From contig DASQSZ010000108.1 in the NCBI GenBank assembly GCA_035642125.1, positions 1 to 12,875 on the forward strand: a stretch of DNA of 12,875 bases. Direction: 5' to 3'. The notes under the pieces are model-generated. The model did not search any database and was not told the origin of the DNA. It worked only from the letters and a program-made list of their open reading frames with translations. Made by a program: the position numbers and the translations under genes. Positions 6,630-12,875 of the stretch are shown here, piece after piece; within the stretch, counting starts at the first letter, position 1, and each line of letters begins with the position of its first letter. The DNA comes from CALAED01 sp937891035 (lineage in GTDB: Bacteria > Actinomycetota > Actinomycetes > Streptosporangiales > Streptosporangiaceae).

Positions 6630-7409
6630 TCAGATGAACTTCTTCGACGCGAGGAACTCGGCGGCGGCCACGCCGCCCTCGCCCTCGTCCTTGACGATCT
6701 GCCCGCGCTCGCGCGGCGGCGCCTCGGCGAAGTCGACCACCTCGGTGGCGGCGTTCGCCAGCCCGACCTGGGCGGCGTCGATCCCGGCGTCGGCGATGCC
6801 GAGGGTTTCGAACGGCTTCTTCTTCGCCGCCATGATCCCCTTGAACGACGGGTAGCGCGGCTCGTTGATCTTCTCCACGACGCTCACCACCGCCGGCAGC
6901 GTGGCTTCGACCTTGTCGTAGCCATAGTCGGTCTGCCGCTGCACCCTGATGCTCGAGCCGTCGATCTCGACCTTGTTGGCCAGCGACAGCTGCGGTACGC
7001 CGAGGCGCTCGGCCAGCATCGCGGCGAGCACGCCGGTGCGCGCGTCGGTGGACTCCGAGCCGAGGACGACCAGGTCGAACCCGGTCCTGCCGAGCACCTG
7101 CTGGATCGCGTACGACGTCTGTAGCGCGTCGGAGCCGACCAGCGCCTCGTCGGTCAGGTGCACGGCCTTGTCGGCGCCCATCGACAGCGCCTTGCGGATC
7201 GTGTCGGTGGCCTTGTCCGGACCCATCGTGAGCACCGTCACCTCACCGCCATGGGCTTCCTTGATGCGCAGCGCCTCTTCGACGGCGTACTCGTCAAGCT
7301 CGTTCAGGACACCGTCGGCGGCGGCGCGGTCGAGCGTCCTGTCGTCGGATTTCAGTGTGCGCGTGGTCTCTGTGTCTGGGACCTGCTTGACGCAGACGAC
7401 GATATTCAT
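6630..7409 (-). CDS. etfB: Electron transfer flavoprotein, beta subunit
   Basis: 259 aa, typical length. It is the AMP-binding partner of EtfA. The N-terminus MNIVVCVKQVPDTE is canonical. NELDEYAVEEALRIKE (36-51) and GSESTDARTG (117-126) line the nucleotide site, and the beta-subunit signature NEPRYPSFKGIMAAKKKP occupies 182-199, including the recognition loop. The C-terminal helix with the EFLASKKFI end is also present. The best Shine-Dalgarno (GAGGAGGT) ends 12 nt before the ATG, a longer gap than usual, but the N-terminal homology leaves no doubt about this start. It is the first gene of the etfB-etfA unit, with a leader of about 100 nt and a promoter carrying a dyad operator (7516-7544). 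The oxidative partner dehydrogenase is not in the window. Confidence 0.97.
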   Translation of the reverse strand: MNIVVCVKQVPDTETTRTLKSDDRTLDRAAADGVLNELDEYAVEEALRIKEAHGGEVTVLTMGPDKATDTIRKALSMGADKAVHLTDEALVGSDALQTSYAIQQVLGRTGFDLVVLGSESTDARTGVLAAMLAERLGVPQLSLANKVEIDGSSIRVQRQTDYGYDKVEATLPAVVSVVEKINEPRYPSFKGIMAAKKKPFETLGIADAGIDAAQVGLANAATEVVDFAEAPPRERGQIVKDEGEGGVAAAEFLASKKFI

Positions 7410-7515
7410 GGCCGGTGGCCGACCTCCTCGCTATCAACTGGCCCGATGCGTTCGCACCTTAGTGCCTGCTCGCCGCTCGGGCGCCATCGCCCCCGGTCTG
7501 CGGCGGGACACCTTG

Positions 7516-7544
7516 ATGTTACTCACGAGTAGCCCATCGCCCAA
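7516..7544 (-). promoter_or_regulatory. Promoter of etfBA with embedded dyad operator
   Basis: Read on the minus strand, TTGGGC (7544-7539) and TAACAT (7521-7516) are separated by exactly 17 bp, giving a sigma-A type promoter. A transcription start near 7509 would leave a leader of about 100 nt before etfB. The dyad TACTC-AC-GAGTA (plus-strand 7520-7531, extended by a G/C pair to 7518-7533 with one mismatch) overlaps the spacer and the first -10 bases. Binding there would block RNA polymerase. The size and symmetry suit a TetR- or GntR-type repressor. The regulator's identity is unknown. Confidence 0.55.
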
Positions 7545-7580
7545 ACGGGGAACGCGCACCGGGTCACCCTCCCCGGCCCG

Positions 7581-9317
7581 TCAGCCGAAGAGATCGTCGA
7601 TCAGGTCCCTGAACCGCTCGAGCCCGTCGGTCATCCACTCAAGGTCGAACGGGCGCAGATCGGGCACCTGGGTGGGCGCCAGCGTGACGAGGAAGAAGGC
7701 GACGAGGGCCAGGCACACCGCGAAGATGACGGCGGCCTCGCGGCGCGGCGCGACCACACCCCAGGTCCTGGCCAGCTGGCGGCGGATCGGCGCGCCGCCG
7801 GGGCCGAGGCAGTGCACCAGGATGAAGGCGGCCACGCTGATCGCGATGTACCTGCGCACCGACATGCCGGGCTGGGCGACCATCACGATGAACAGCACGG
7901 CGGCGCCGGCCATGGCGCCGATCGGCGCCACGAACACCGTGGTGAGCGCGGCGCGCGGCAGCTTGAACGGAGCCTTGATCGTCGCCGCGAGCACGTCGCC
8001 GCCGCGCGGGCCACGCCGGGTGCGCTTGGACTCCATGTCCCGCGCCGCCCGGTCCCCGGCGCGTAGCAAGAGCACCACCGCGAGCACGACGATGGCCGTC
8101 GCCATCGGCAGCATGAGGGCCAGCCCCAGCGTCCCGACGAGCGTGAACAGGCTGAGCAGGCGATACCAGGCGTACGGCTTGGCGCGCTCCGCCCGGCCCG
8201 GCGGGTACCCGCCCGGCTGGTAGGCGGCCGGCGGATAGGGCCGCTGCGCCGCGGGGCCGTAGGCACCCTGTCGCGGCGCGTACGGATCGGTCGCCGGGTG
8301 ACGCGGCAGCCGGCCCTGCGGCACCGTGGCGGAGGCCGGCCGCGGCGCCGGCGGTGGGGCCGCCGGTGGCAGCAGGCCCTTGAAGTCCTTGGGCTGGGCC
8401 GGTGGTGGGGGCGGCGGCCCGGCCGGCCGGCGGTCGCGCCCGGCATCTCGCTGAGTCTCGGACGTCGCGGCGGCGGGCGGCAGGTCGGGCCGGCGCAAGT
8501 CGGGCGCGGTCACGTCCAGATCGATCCGCCGCGCCAACTCGGCCAGCGCGGCGGCCGACGGCCGTTCGGCCGGATGCCGCGACATCGCCGACCGGATCAG
8601 CGGCAACAGCGCGTCGGGCACGCCTTCGAGGTCGGGCCGGCCCTCCATGATCTTGTAGAACACCGACTCGAAGGAGCCGGTGCCGAAGGGCGGCCGTCCG
8701 GTCGCGGCGAAGGCGACCGTGCTGGCCCACGAGTGCACGTCGGCGGGCGCGCCGGCCTCCTCGCCCTCGATGATCTCGGGGGCCAGGTATCCGGGCGTGC
8801 CGATGACCAGGCCGGTCGCGGTAAGCCTGGTCGAGTCAACAGCCTGCGCGATGCCGAAGTCGATCACGATCGGCTCGCCGTCGAGGAACATCACGTTGCC
8901 CGGCTTGAGATCGCGGTGGATCACCCCGGCGGCGTGGATGGCGGCCAGCGCCCGCGCGAGGCCGGTGGCCAGCCGCTGCAGCGCGGAGCCGTACAGCGGC
9001 CCCTGTTCGAAGACCGTCTCCTCCAGCGTGCTGCCCGGCACGTACTGCGTCACCACGAACGGAGGCTCGGCCGTGACGTCGGCGTCGATGATCTCGGCGA
9101 CGTGCGGGCTGTGCACCCGCCGCATCGTGTCGACCTCGCGGGCCAGCCGGCGCAGCGCGGTGGCGTCCCCGGCGACCGCGGGACGCAATACCTTGATCGC
9201 CACCTTACGGCCGTGGGAATCCACGGCGAGGTGAACGACCCCCATGCCGCCCTCGCCAAGACGCTCCAGCAGGCGGTAGCCGCCGATGCGATCGCCGGAC
9301 GTTTGAACCCCCTTCAT
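7581..9317 (-). CDS. Membrane-anchored Ser/Thr protein kinase (PknB-like kinase domain, multi-pass C-terminus)
   Basis: 578 aa. The kinase domain (about 14-265) is intact: Gly-rich loop GEGGMG (21-26), ATP lysine K42 in the VAIK motif, helix-C E61, catalytic loop HRDLKPGN (134-141, D136), DFG (153-155), APE (179-181), and the activation-loop Thr cluster RLTATG. It should therefore be active. An Ala/Pro-rich, probably disordered linker (about 270-380, with a PPPPPP run and Tyr-Pro motifs) leads to a hydrophobic C-terminal half with about five membrane segments (near 385-402, 404-420, 457-480, 489-505 and 527-547). There is no PASTA or other extracellular sensor domain, only short loops. The ATG at 9317 (MKGVQTSGDRIGGYRLLERLG) is preferred over Met codons 17 and 4 codons further upstream, because kinase homology starts right after it and TAATGT nearby suggests a leaderless message. 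No phosphatase or FHA partner is adjacent. Confidence 0.92.
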   Translation of the reverse strand: MKGVQTSGDRIGGYRLLERLGEGGMGVVHLAVDSHGRKVAIKVLRPAVAGDATALRRLAREVDTMRRVHSPHVAEIIDADVTAEPPFVVTQYVPGSTLEETVFEQGPLYGSALQRLATGLARALAAIHAAGVIHRDLKPGNVMFLDGEPIVIDFGIAQAVDSTRLTATGLVIGTPGYLAPEIIEGEEAGAPADVHSWASTVAFAATGRPPFGTGSFESVFYKIMEGRPDLEGVPDALLPLIRSAMSRHPAERPSAAALAELARRIDLDVTAPDLRRPDLPPAAATSETQRDAGRDRRPAGPPPPPPAQPKDFKGLLPPAAPPPAPRPASATVPQGRLPRHPATDPYAPRQGAYGPAAQRPYPPAAYQPGGYPPGRAERAKPYAWYRLLSLFTLVGTLGLALMLPMATAIVVLAVVLLLRAGDRAARDMESKRTRRGPRGGDVLAATIKAPFKLPRAALTTVFVAPIGAMAGAAVLFIVMVAQPGMSVRRYIAISVAAFILVHCLGPGGAPIRRQLARTWGVVAPRREAAVIFAVCLALVAFFLVTLAPTQVPDLRPFDLEWMTDGLERFRDLIDDLFG

Positions 9318-9323
9318 CGGACG

Positions 9324-9333
9324 CCACATTACC
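9324..9333 (-). promoter_or_regulatory. Possible -10 for a leaderless kinase transcript
   Basis: TAATGT on the minus strand (9331-9326) matches the -10 pattern and ends eight bases before the ATG at 9317, so transcription could begin at or within a base or two of the start codon. No Shine-Dalgarno and no clear -35 are seen. Confidence 0.3.
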
Positions 9334-9436
9334 CGCGCCCGCTGGGCACGGCCGGATCGAAGAGCCATTTCATCCCGCTACGGTGTCGACGTCGGACCTG
9401 ACCACTTGGACGACGTTTCGACCCGCCCCGTTCCGG

Positions 9437-9985
9437 TCAGGCGGGCGTGGCGCGTGCCATGCCGTCGATCACGGTGGCGGCGGGCAGCTGGGCGAGCGTG
9501 CCGCCCGGCACGACCAGTTTGGACCTGCGCAGGCCGCTTCCCACCACGACCCGCCGTTCGGCGACGACGGCGGCGTCGATCAAGACGGGCCAGTCGGCGG
9601 GCAGCCCGAACGGCGTGATCCCGCCGTATTCCATCCCGGTCCGCGCGACGGCGTCGTCTTGGGCCGCGAACGACACCTTGCGCGCGTCGAGATGCTTGCG
9701 CACCACGCCGTTGACGTCGGCCCGCGTGGTGGCGAGCACGACGCAGGCCGCCATCCGCAGCGCGCCTGCCCGCTTGGCCGCCACGATCACGCAGTTCGCC
9801 GACACCTTCAGCGGCACCCCGTAACGCTCGCAGAACGCGGTGGTGTCGGCCAGCGCCGGATCGATCTCGGCCACCCCGAGCGGCCCGTCGCCCGAACGCG
9901 CCAGCACCGCATCCGCCACCGGGGCGGCGAGCAGGTCGGTGCGGCGCTCGACCGGCTCGACCGTCAGGCCCCACAGCTCAGCCAT
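9437..9985 (-). CDS. YbaK/EbsC-family aminoacyl-tRNA deacylase
   Basis: 182 aa. It is a free-standing relative of the ProRS insertion domain, a family that removes wrongly attached amino acids (such as Cys, Ala or Ser) from tRNA. Family marks are VSANCVIVAAKRAG (61-74) with the candidate catalytic lysine K71, the RKHLDARKVSFA stretch (96-107), the substrate loop GMEYGGITPFGLP (117-129), and GSGLRRSKLVVPG (149-161). It starts MAELWGL at 9985, overlapping the last eight bases of the upstream D-aminopeptidase gene (ATGGCTGA), so translation is coupled. The tRNA and amino-acid specificity cannot be read from sequence. Its position in one operon with a D-amino-acid peptidase is suggestive but unproven. 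It is the last gene of the echA-like operon. Confidence 0.88.
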   Translation of the reverse strand: MAELWGLTVEPVERRTDLLAAPVADAVLARSGDGPLGVAEIDPALADTTAFCERYGVPLKVSANCVIVAAKRAGALRMAACVVLATTRADVNGVVRKHLDARKVSFAAQDDAVARTGMEYGGITPFGLPADWPVLIDAAVVAERRVVVGSGLRRSKLVVPGGTLAQLPAATVIDGMARATPA

Positions 9986-10820
9986 AGTCCGCTCCGGTGC
10001 AGCCGACCTCGCCGGCGATGGTGGAGCAGACCCCGAGCAGCCCCATGATCTCGGTGTAGTCGCCGGTCGTGAACTCCGTGGTGCGCGGCCCGGCGAGCCG
10101 TACGCCGGGTATGACCGCACATGACCGCGCGATCGCCGTCGACGCCCACTCGATGGCAAGGGTGTACGGGGCCGGCACCACGTACGGCTCGAACCGCCCG
10201 ATGCCCTTGACCGCCCGGACGGCCGCCTCGGTGATCTGCTCCTGGGCGCGGGCCGGCGGCACCAGCCGGGCGGCATACCGATCCGACCCCGCCTTGACCG
10301 CCACCGTCTCGACCTCGCCGAGCAGTTCCCGCGCCTCGGCGCAGGCGGCGGCGTCGCCGGTGACCAGCGCCACCGGCACCCCGTACGAGCCGGCGAACGC
10401 GGCCATCAGCCGGATCTCCCCCGCGACCTCGCCGTTGAGGTGGACATCGAGGATCTCTCTGCCCATCCATGTGTGGTTCAGCACGCCGTCGGGGGTGCCG
10501 GCGCGCGCGTGGTAGCCGACGAACAGCGCCGCGTCGAAGGCCGAGCCGAGCCCCTCGCCCATGCGCATCGGCTTGTAGGGGCCGCGGGCCAGCGTGCACC
10601 GCCGGTCGATCATGTCGACCCGGAGGTTGCGGCCCGTGCTGTGCGCGTCGGTGACCGCGACCTCGGTGGCGCCGGCGGCATACGCGCCCGAAACCGCGGC
10701 GTTCGCGTCGCCGGTCATGAGCTCGCAGCCGCGTTCGTAGCCGCGCCCGCCCGCGCGCATCTCCGCCGGATCGGTGAGCCCGGACACGCCCTCCATATCG
10801 ACCGATACGAAGACCTTCAT
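9978..10820 (-). CDS. M55-family metallopeptidase (DppA-like D-aminopeptidase)
   Basis: 280 aa, near the usual length of about 275. It resembles Bacillus subtilis DppA, a di-zinc, self-compartmentalising decameric enzyme that cleaves N-terminal D-amino acids. The metal ligands expected from DppA are here at matching positions: D8 and E10 in SVDMEGVSG (6-14), H60 in TDAH (57-60), H104 in VGYHARAG (101-108), and a glutamate in NGEVAGEI (129-136). H116 in the LNHTW segment fits the catalytic histidine. No signal peptide is present, so the protein is cytosolic. A GAGGAG site lies about 7 nt before the ATG. It begins 11 bp after the enoyl-CoA hydratase stop and overlaps the YbaK-like gene by 8 nt. 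No dipeptide transporter genes accompany it, unlike the Bacillus dpp operon. Confidence 0.9.
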   Translation of the reverse strand: MKVFVSVDMEGVSGLTDPAEMRAGGRGYERGCELMTGDANAAVSGAYAAGATEVAVTDAHSTGRNLRVDMIDRRCTLARGPYKPMRMGEGLGSAFDAALFVGYHARAGTPDGVLNHTWMGREILDVHLNGEVAGEIRLMAAFAGSYGVPVALVTGDAAACAEARELLGEVETVAVKAGSDRYAARLVPPARAQEQITEAAVRAVKGIGRFEPYVVPAPYTLAIEWASTAIARSCAVIPGVRLAGPRTTEFTTGDYTEIMGLLGVCSTIAGEVGCTGADYG

Positions 10821-10831
10821 CCCGGCTCTCC

Positions 10832-11611
10832 TCAGCGCCCGACGAAAGAGGCCTTGCCGGGGCCACTGTCCATGAAGCTGCGCATACCTATCGTTTGGTC
10901 CTCGGTGGCGAACAACGCGGCGAACTGGAGCCGTTCGATCTCCAGGCCGGTGCGCAGGTCGACTTCGAGGCCGGCGTCGATGGTCTGCTTGGCGGCGCGC
11001 AGTGCCACCGCCGGCGCCCCCCGATACCGCCCCGCCCACTCGCGCGCCGCGCTGTAGACGTCGGCGTCGGGCACCACCAGGTCGACCAGGCCGATGCGCA
11101 GCGCCTCGTCGGCCGCCACGTGCCGCCCGGAGAAGACCAGGTCCTTGGCCTTGGCCGGGCCGATCAGGCGGGCCAGCCGCTGGGTGCCGCCGGCGCCCGG
11201 GATGATGCCCAGCTGGATCTCCGGCTGCCCCACCTTGGCCCCCTCCCCGGCCACCCGGAAGTCGGCGCACAGCGCCACTTCCAGGCCGCCGCCCAGGGCG
11301 TATCCGGTGATGGCGGCGATGACCGGCTTGGGGATCCCCGCGAGCGCCACGGTGAACTCCTGCAGCAGCGCCGCGTGACCGGTCGCCTCGGCGTACGACA
11401 GGCCGGCCATCTCCTTGATGTCCGCGCCGGCCGCGAAGACCCGCTCCCCGCCGTAGATCACCGCGGCCCGCACGTCATCGTCGGCGCCGACCTGCCGGGC
11501 GGCCTCGATGAACTCTCGTTGCACCTGCGCGTTAAGCGCGTTCATCTTCGGCCGGTCCAGCCGGATGGTGGCGATCGCTTCATCGACCTCGACCCGTACG
11601 AACTCACCCAC
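10832..11611 (-). CDS. Enoyl-CoA hydratase/isomerase (crotonase family)
   Basis: 259 aa, GTG start with an AGGGAG-type site about 8 nt upstream; the frame is open further upstream but homology begins at this start. It probably hydrates 2-enoyl-CoA to 3-hydroxyacyl-CoA in beta-oxidation. The crotonase fold is evident: RPKMNALNAQ (20-29), the oxyanion-hole segment FAAGADIKEM (59-68), GYALGGGLEVALCADFRVA (103-121), and GQPEIQLGIIPGAGGTQRL (128-146). Both catalytic glutamates of true hydratases are present (E111 and E131), so hydratase activity is more likely than a diverged function. It heads the three-gene operon with the M55 peptidase and the YbaK-like protein. It fits with etfBA functionally, since ETF accepts electrons from the acyl-CoA dehydrogenase step before it, although a kinase gene lies between. 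Confidence 0.93.
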   Translation of the reverse strand: MGEFVRVEVDEAIATIRLDRPKMNALNAQVQREFIEAARQVGADDDVRAAVIYGGERVFAAGADIKEMAGLSYAEATGHAALLQEFTVALAGIPKPVIAAITGYALGGGLEVALCADFRVAGEGAKVGQPEIQLGIIPGAGGTQRLARLIGPAKAKDLVFSGRHVAADEALRIGLVDLVVPDADVYSAAREWAGRYRGAPAVALRAAKQTIDAGLEVDLRTGLEIERLQFAALFATEDQTIGMRSFMDSGPGKASFVGR

Positions 11612-11865
11612 GGCGGTCTCCCTTGATCGTCTCGCTCCTGCCACGATGGAGCCTAACGGGCGCCGATTCCGCGGACACGGCACCCGACTGCCCACCGATT
11701 CCTACGCTTCGTCGCTGGTCGTGGGTCAGTCTCGGCGATCACCGTCGATTGCAATTAACCATCCCAATTCACTTTCGATAACGATGTGAAGCCGACTGTC
11801 CATTTCATACTCCTAAACGGCACCTGCTCGGCCATATGAGCCGGACGAGACGAGGAGTCCAATCC
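11612..11865. other. Intergenic region with a local AT-rich patch
   Basis: This is 254 bp without a supportable long gene. From about 11745 to 11820 the base composition drops to roughly half A+T, unlike the flanks. It includes the 8-bp palindrome ATTGCAAT (11748-11755). Promoters for the hydratase operon (minus) and for the short peptide gene (plus) should lie here. Candidates are TAGGCT on the minus strand (11655-11650) and CATACT on the plus strand (11806-11811). Neither has a convincing -35 at the proper distance. Confidence 0.5.
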
Positions 11866-11940
11866 ATGACTACAGCAGCGGGAACAGCAGCTATTTCCGT
11901 GCGTCGGACAGTCGTCGGAGAGGACACCAACTGGGGTTGA
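11866..11940 (+). CDS. Candidate short peptide gene (24 aa), function unknown
   Basis: 25 codons including the TGA. A GAGGAG ribosome site ends 8 nt before the ATG, which is ideal spacing. The peptide starts MTTAAGTAAI, has a central SVRRTVV and ends GEDTNWG. It is small-residue and Thr/Ala-rich at the N-terminus, with two Arg in the middle and an acidic, Trp-containing C-terminus. It has no Cys, no signal peptide and no membrane helix. An in-frame ATG ten codons upstream (11836) lacks a ribosome site and is less likely. A perfect 14-bp hairpin begins 22 bp after the stop, so the unit looks like a complete small transcript. It converges on the TPR regulator gene. I do not recognise the family. 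It could be a signalling or regulatory peptide, a modified-peptide precursor without nearby enzymes, or chance. Confidence 0.5.
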   Translation: MTTAAGTAAISVRRTVVGEDTNWG

Positions 11941-11961
11941 CCGTAAGCGTGGCATCATCAG

Positions 11962-11993
11962 ACGGCCCGGATTCCGCGTGGAATCCGGGCCGT
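11962..11993. terminator. Strong hairpin, probable bidirectional terminator
   Basis: ACGGCCCGGATTCC and GGAATCCGGGCCGT form a perfect 14-bp stem around the loop GCGT. It lies 22 bp after the short peptide stop on the plus strand and 20 bp after the TPR gene stop (12013) on the minus strand, where a shared terminator for convergent genes would be expected. No U-tract follows. Confidence 0.8.
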
Positions 11994-12012
11994 AGCGTTA
12001 TCGTCATCGGAG

Positions 12013-12875
12013 TCAGCTCATGGGCAGTGGGCCAGACATGCTTCGCGTCAACCGGCCGGCCTTGACAAACGCGACCGCCGCCTCCTTTTCGTTCCCCGCG
12101 CTCTGGTTGACCTCCCCGAGCCGCATCAACACCCTCGCGGACCACCGCGCGGCGCCCAACCCGTCAAACAGTGCGAGTGCGGTCTCCAGATGATCGATGG
12201 CCAGCCCGTAGCGCTTCTCATCCCGATGCAGCTCGGCGAGAGCGAGGCACACCCGGGCGTGAAGCATCTGCGCTCCGTGCTCCTTGGCCACCGCGAGTGC
12301 CCGGGTCAGGGCCGAGTTGGCCTTAGCCAGCAGGTTACGCCGCAAATAGACACAGGCAAGCCCGTGCAGCGCATATGCTTCCCCGATCGCATCGCGATCA
12401 TCGTGTGCCAGCCGCGTCACCTGCCGGAAGATCTCCTCGGCGGTGATGAGATCGCCGCGCAGCAAGGTGACCTCACCAAGGCGATGCAGCAGTTGCGCCT
12501 CGACTCTGGTGCTGCCACACGACTTGGCGATGTCCACCGCCATGTTCAGTAGCTCCTCGGCGCCGTCGTAGTCGAGTTGTTCGAGCCGGATCTGGGCGAG
12601 ACCGCCGAGCACGTGTGCCTCTCCGGCTCGGTCATCGGCGACCCGCAACCCGGCCAACGCCTCTTGGTACTTGGTCGTCGCGGCGCCGTAGTCTCCGTTG
12701 AGTCTGTCGATGAACGCAAGGTGCCGCAGCGTTAGGGCTCGGCCGTGGCCATCGCCGGATTCCTCGAACATCACCAAGGCCGCCTGAAGCCGCCCTGTCG
12801 CATCGGCGAAGCGCTCCCTCGCCACGTTCAGCGCGCCGAGCGAGTACAGCATTGCGGCCTGGCCTCGGCGGTTGC
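12013..12875 (-). CDS. TPR-repeat protein, C-terminal part (5' end outside window); probable SARP/AfsR- or NB-ARC-type regulator
   Basis: At least 287 codons are in the window. The frame is open through the right edge (NRRGQAA precedes the first internal Met), so the ATG at 12852 is almost certainly not the start. The sequence is a chain of TPR-like units spaced about 40 residues apart, recognisable as ALTLRHLAFIDRLNGDYGAA, AHVLGGLAQIRLEQLDYDGA, AQLLHRLGEVTLLRGDLITA, AYALHGLACVYLRRNLLAKA, ARVCLALAELHRDEKRYGLA and ARVLMRLGEVNQSAGNEKEA. This spacing and the A-x-x-L-x-x-L-G/A pattern are typical of the C-terminal sensor region of actinobacterial AfsR-type STAND regulators. The DNA-binding and NB-ARC parts, if any, would lie beyond 12875. 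Composition is somewhat less GC-extreme than in the genes to the left. A TPR adaptor of another kind remains possible. Confidence 0.8.
   Translation of the reverse strand, partial: NRRGQAAMLYSLGALNVARERFADATGRLQAALVMFEESGDGHGRALTLRHLAFIDRLNGDYGAATTKYQEALAGLRVADDRAGEAHVLGGLAQIRLEQLDYDGAEELLNMAVDIAKSCGSTRVEAQLLHRLGEVTLLRGDLITAEEIFRQVTRLAHDDRDAIGEAYALHGLACVYLRRNLLAKANSALTRALAVAKEHGAQMLHARVCLALAELHRDEKRYGLAIDHLETALALFDGLGAARWSARVLMRLGEVNQSAGNEKEAAVAFVKAGRLTRSMSGPLPMS

Noticed and set aside
5682..7124. 480-codon plus-strand frame opposite etfA and etfB
   Set aside because: The two minus-strand ETF genes are unequivocal. This frame is a composition artefact.
6949..9401. Plus-strand frames opposite etfB and the kinase (6949-8223 and 8298-9401)
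   Set aside because: They are antisense shadows rich in Arg, Ser, Pro and Gly, with no recognisable domain and no promoter or ribosome site.
9318..9436. Gap between the kinase and the YbaK-like gene, with an ACGTCG/CGACGT pair
   Set aside because: The arms are short with a 16-base loop in GC-rich DNA. No convincing terminator or promoter beyond the kinase -10 candidate.
11836..11865. Earlier in-frame ATG for the short peptide (34-aa form)
   Set aside because: No ribosome site precedes it, whereas GAGGAG sits at ideal distance from the ATG at 11866.
11755..11958. 67-codon minus-strand frame with several cysteines in the intergenic region
   Set aside because: It has no Shine-Dalgarno, starts right next to the terminator hairpin and overlaps the better-supported short peptide gene on the other strand. 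The Cys run is the antisense of GCA/GCAG codons.
12852..12852. ATG at 12852 as the start of the TPR protein
   Set aside because: The frame stays open to the window edge with TPR-like residues before the Met, and no ribosome site is seen, so the gene is cut by the window.

Overview
The window is a high-GC, gene-dense chromosomal segment from an actinomycete. The evidence is G/C-dominated third codon positions, GTG as well as ATG starts, strong GGAGG-type ribosome sites, an F420-type luciferase-like oxidoreductase, a one-gene Ser/Thr kinase with a proline-rich linker, and the order etfB-etfA-cysteine desulfurase-mnmA-methionine synthase, which is common in actinomycetes. The flavour is Streptosporangiales or Thermomonosporaceae rather than Streptomyces, but that is an impression and not a computed placement.

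Almost everything lies on the minus strand, so transcription runs from high to low coordinates. From the left: a short cobalamin-independent (MetE-type) methionine synthase (30-1115) overlaps by 4 nt an LLM-class, probably F420-dependent, oxidoreductase (1112-1930). Upstream of these is the tRNA 2-thiouridylase mnmA (1973-3121). A plus-strand gene of unknown function (3195-4370) starts divergently from mnmA and converges on a cysteine desulfurase (4409-5569). The desulfurase is the natural sulfur donor for MnmA. Next come the electron-transfer-flavoprotein subunits etfA (5652-6611) and etfB (6630-7409). A promoter with an embedded dyad, TACTC-AC-GAGTA, precedes etfB. A membrane-anchored Ser/Thr kinase follows (7581-9317). 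A tight three-gene operon then encodes an enoyl-CoA hydratase (10832-11611), an M55 D-aminopeptidase (9978-10820) and a YbaK-type aminoacyl-tRNA deacylase (9437-9985).

The right end differs in character. A roughly 400-bp stretch contains a locally AT-rich patch, a plausible 24-codon peptide gene on the plus strand with a good ribosome site (11866-11940), and a perfect 14-bp hairpin (11962-11993). Beyond it is the C-terminal part of a TPR protein running off the window (12013-12875). Its repeats resemble the TPR tail of SARP/AfsR or NB-ARC regulators.

Most genes are housekeeping: sulfur transfer to tRNA, methionine synthesis, fatty-acid or amino-acid oxidation electron transfer, and tRNA quality control. 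The items most worth a second look are the short peptide gene next to the TPR regulator, the etfB operator, the Asp-Gly microsatellite inside mnmA, and a pair of apparently compensating frameshifts in the methionine synthase. I see no rRNA, tRNA, CRISPR array, insertion sequence or phage gene.
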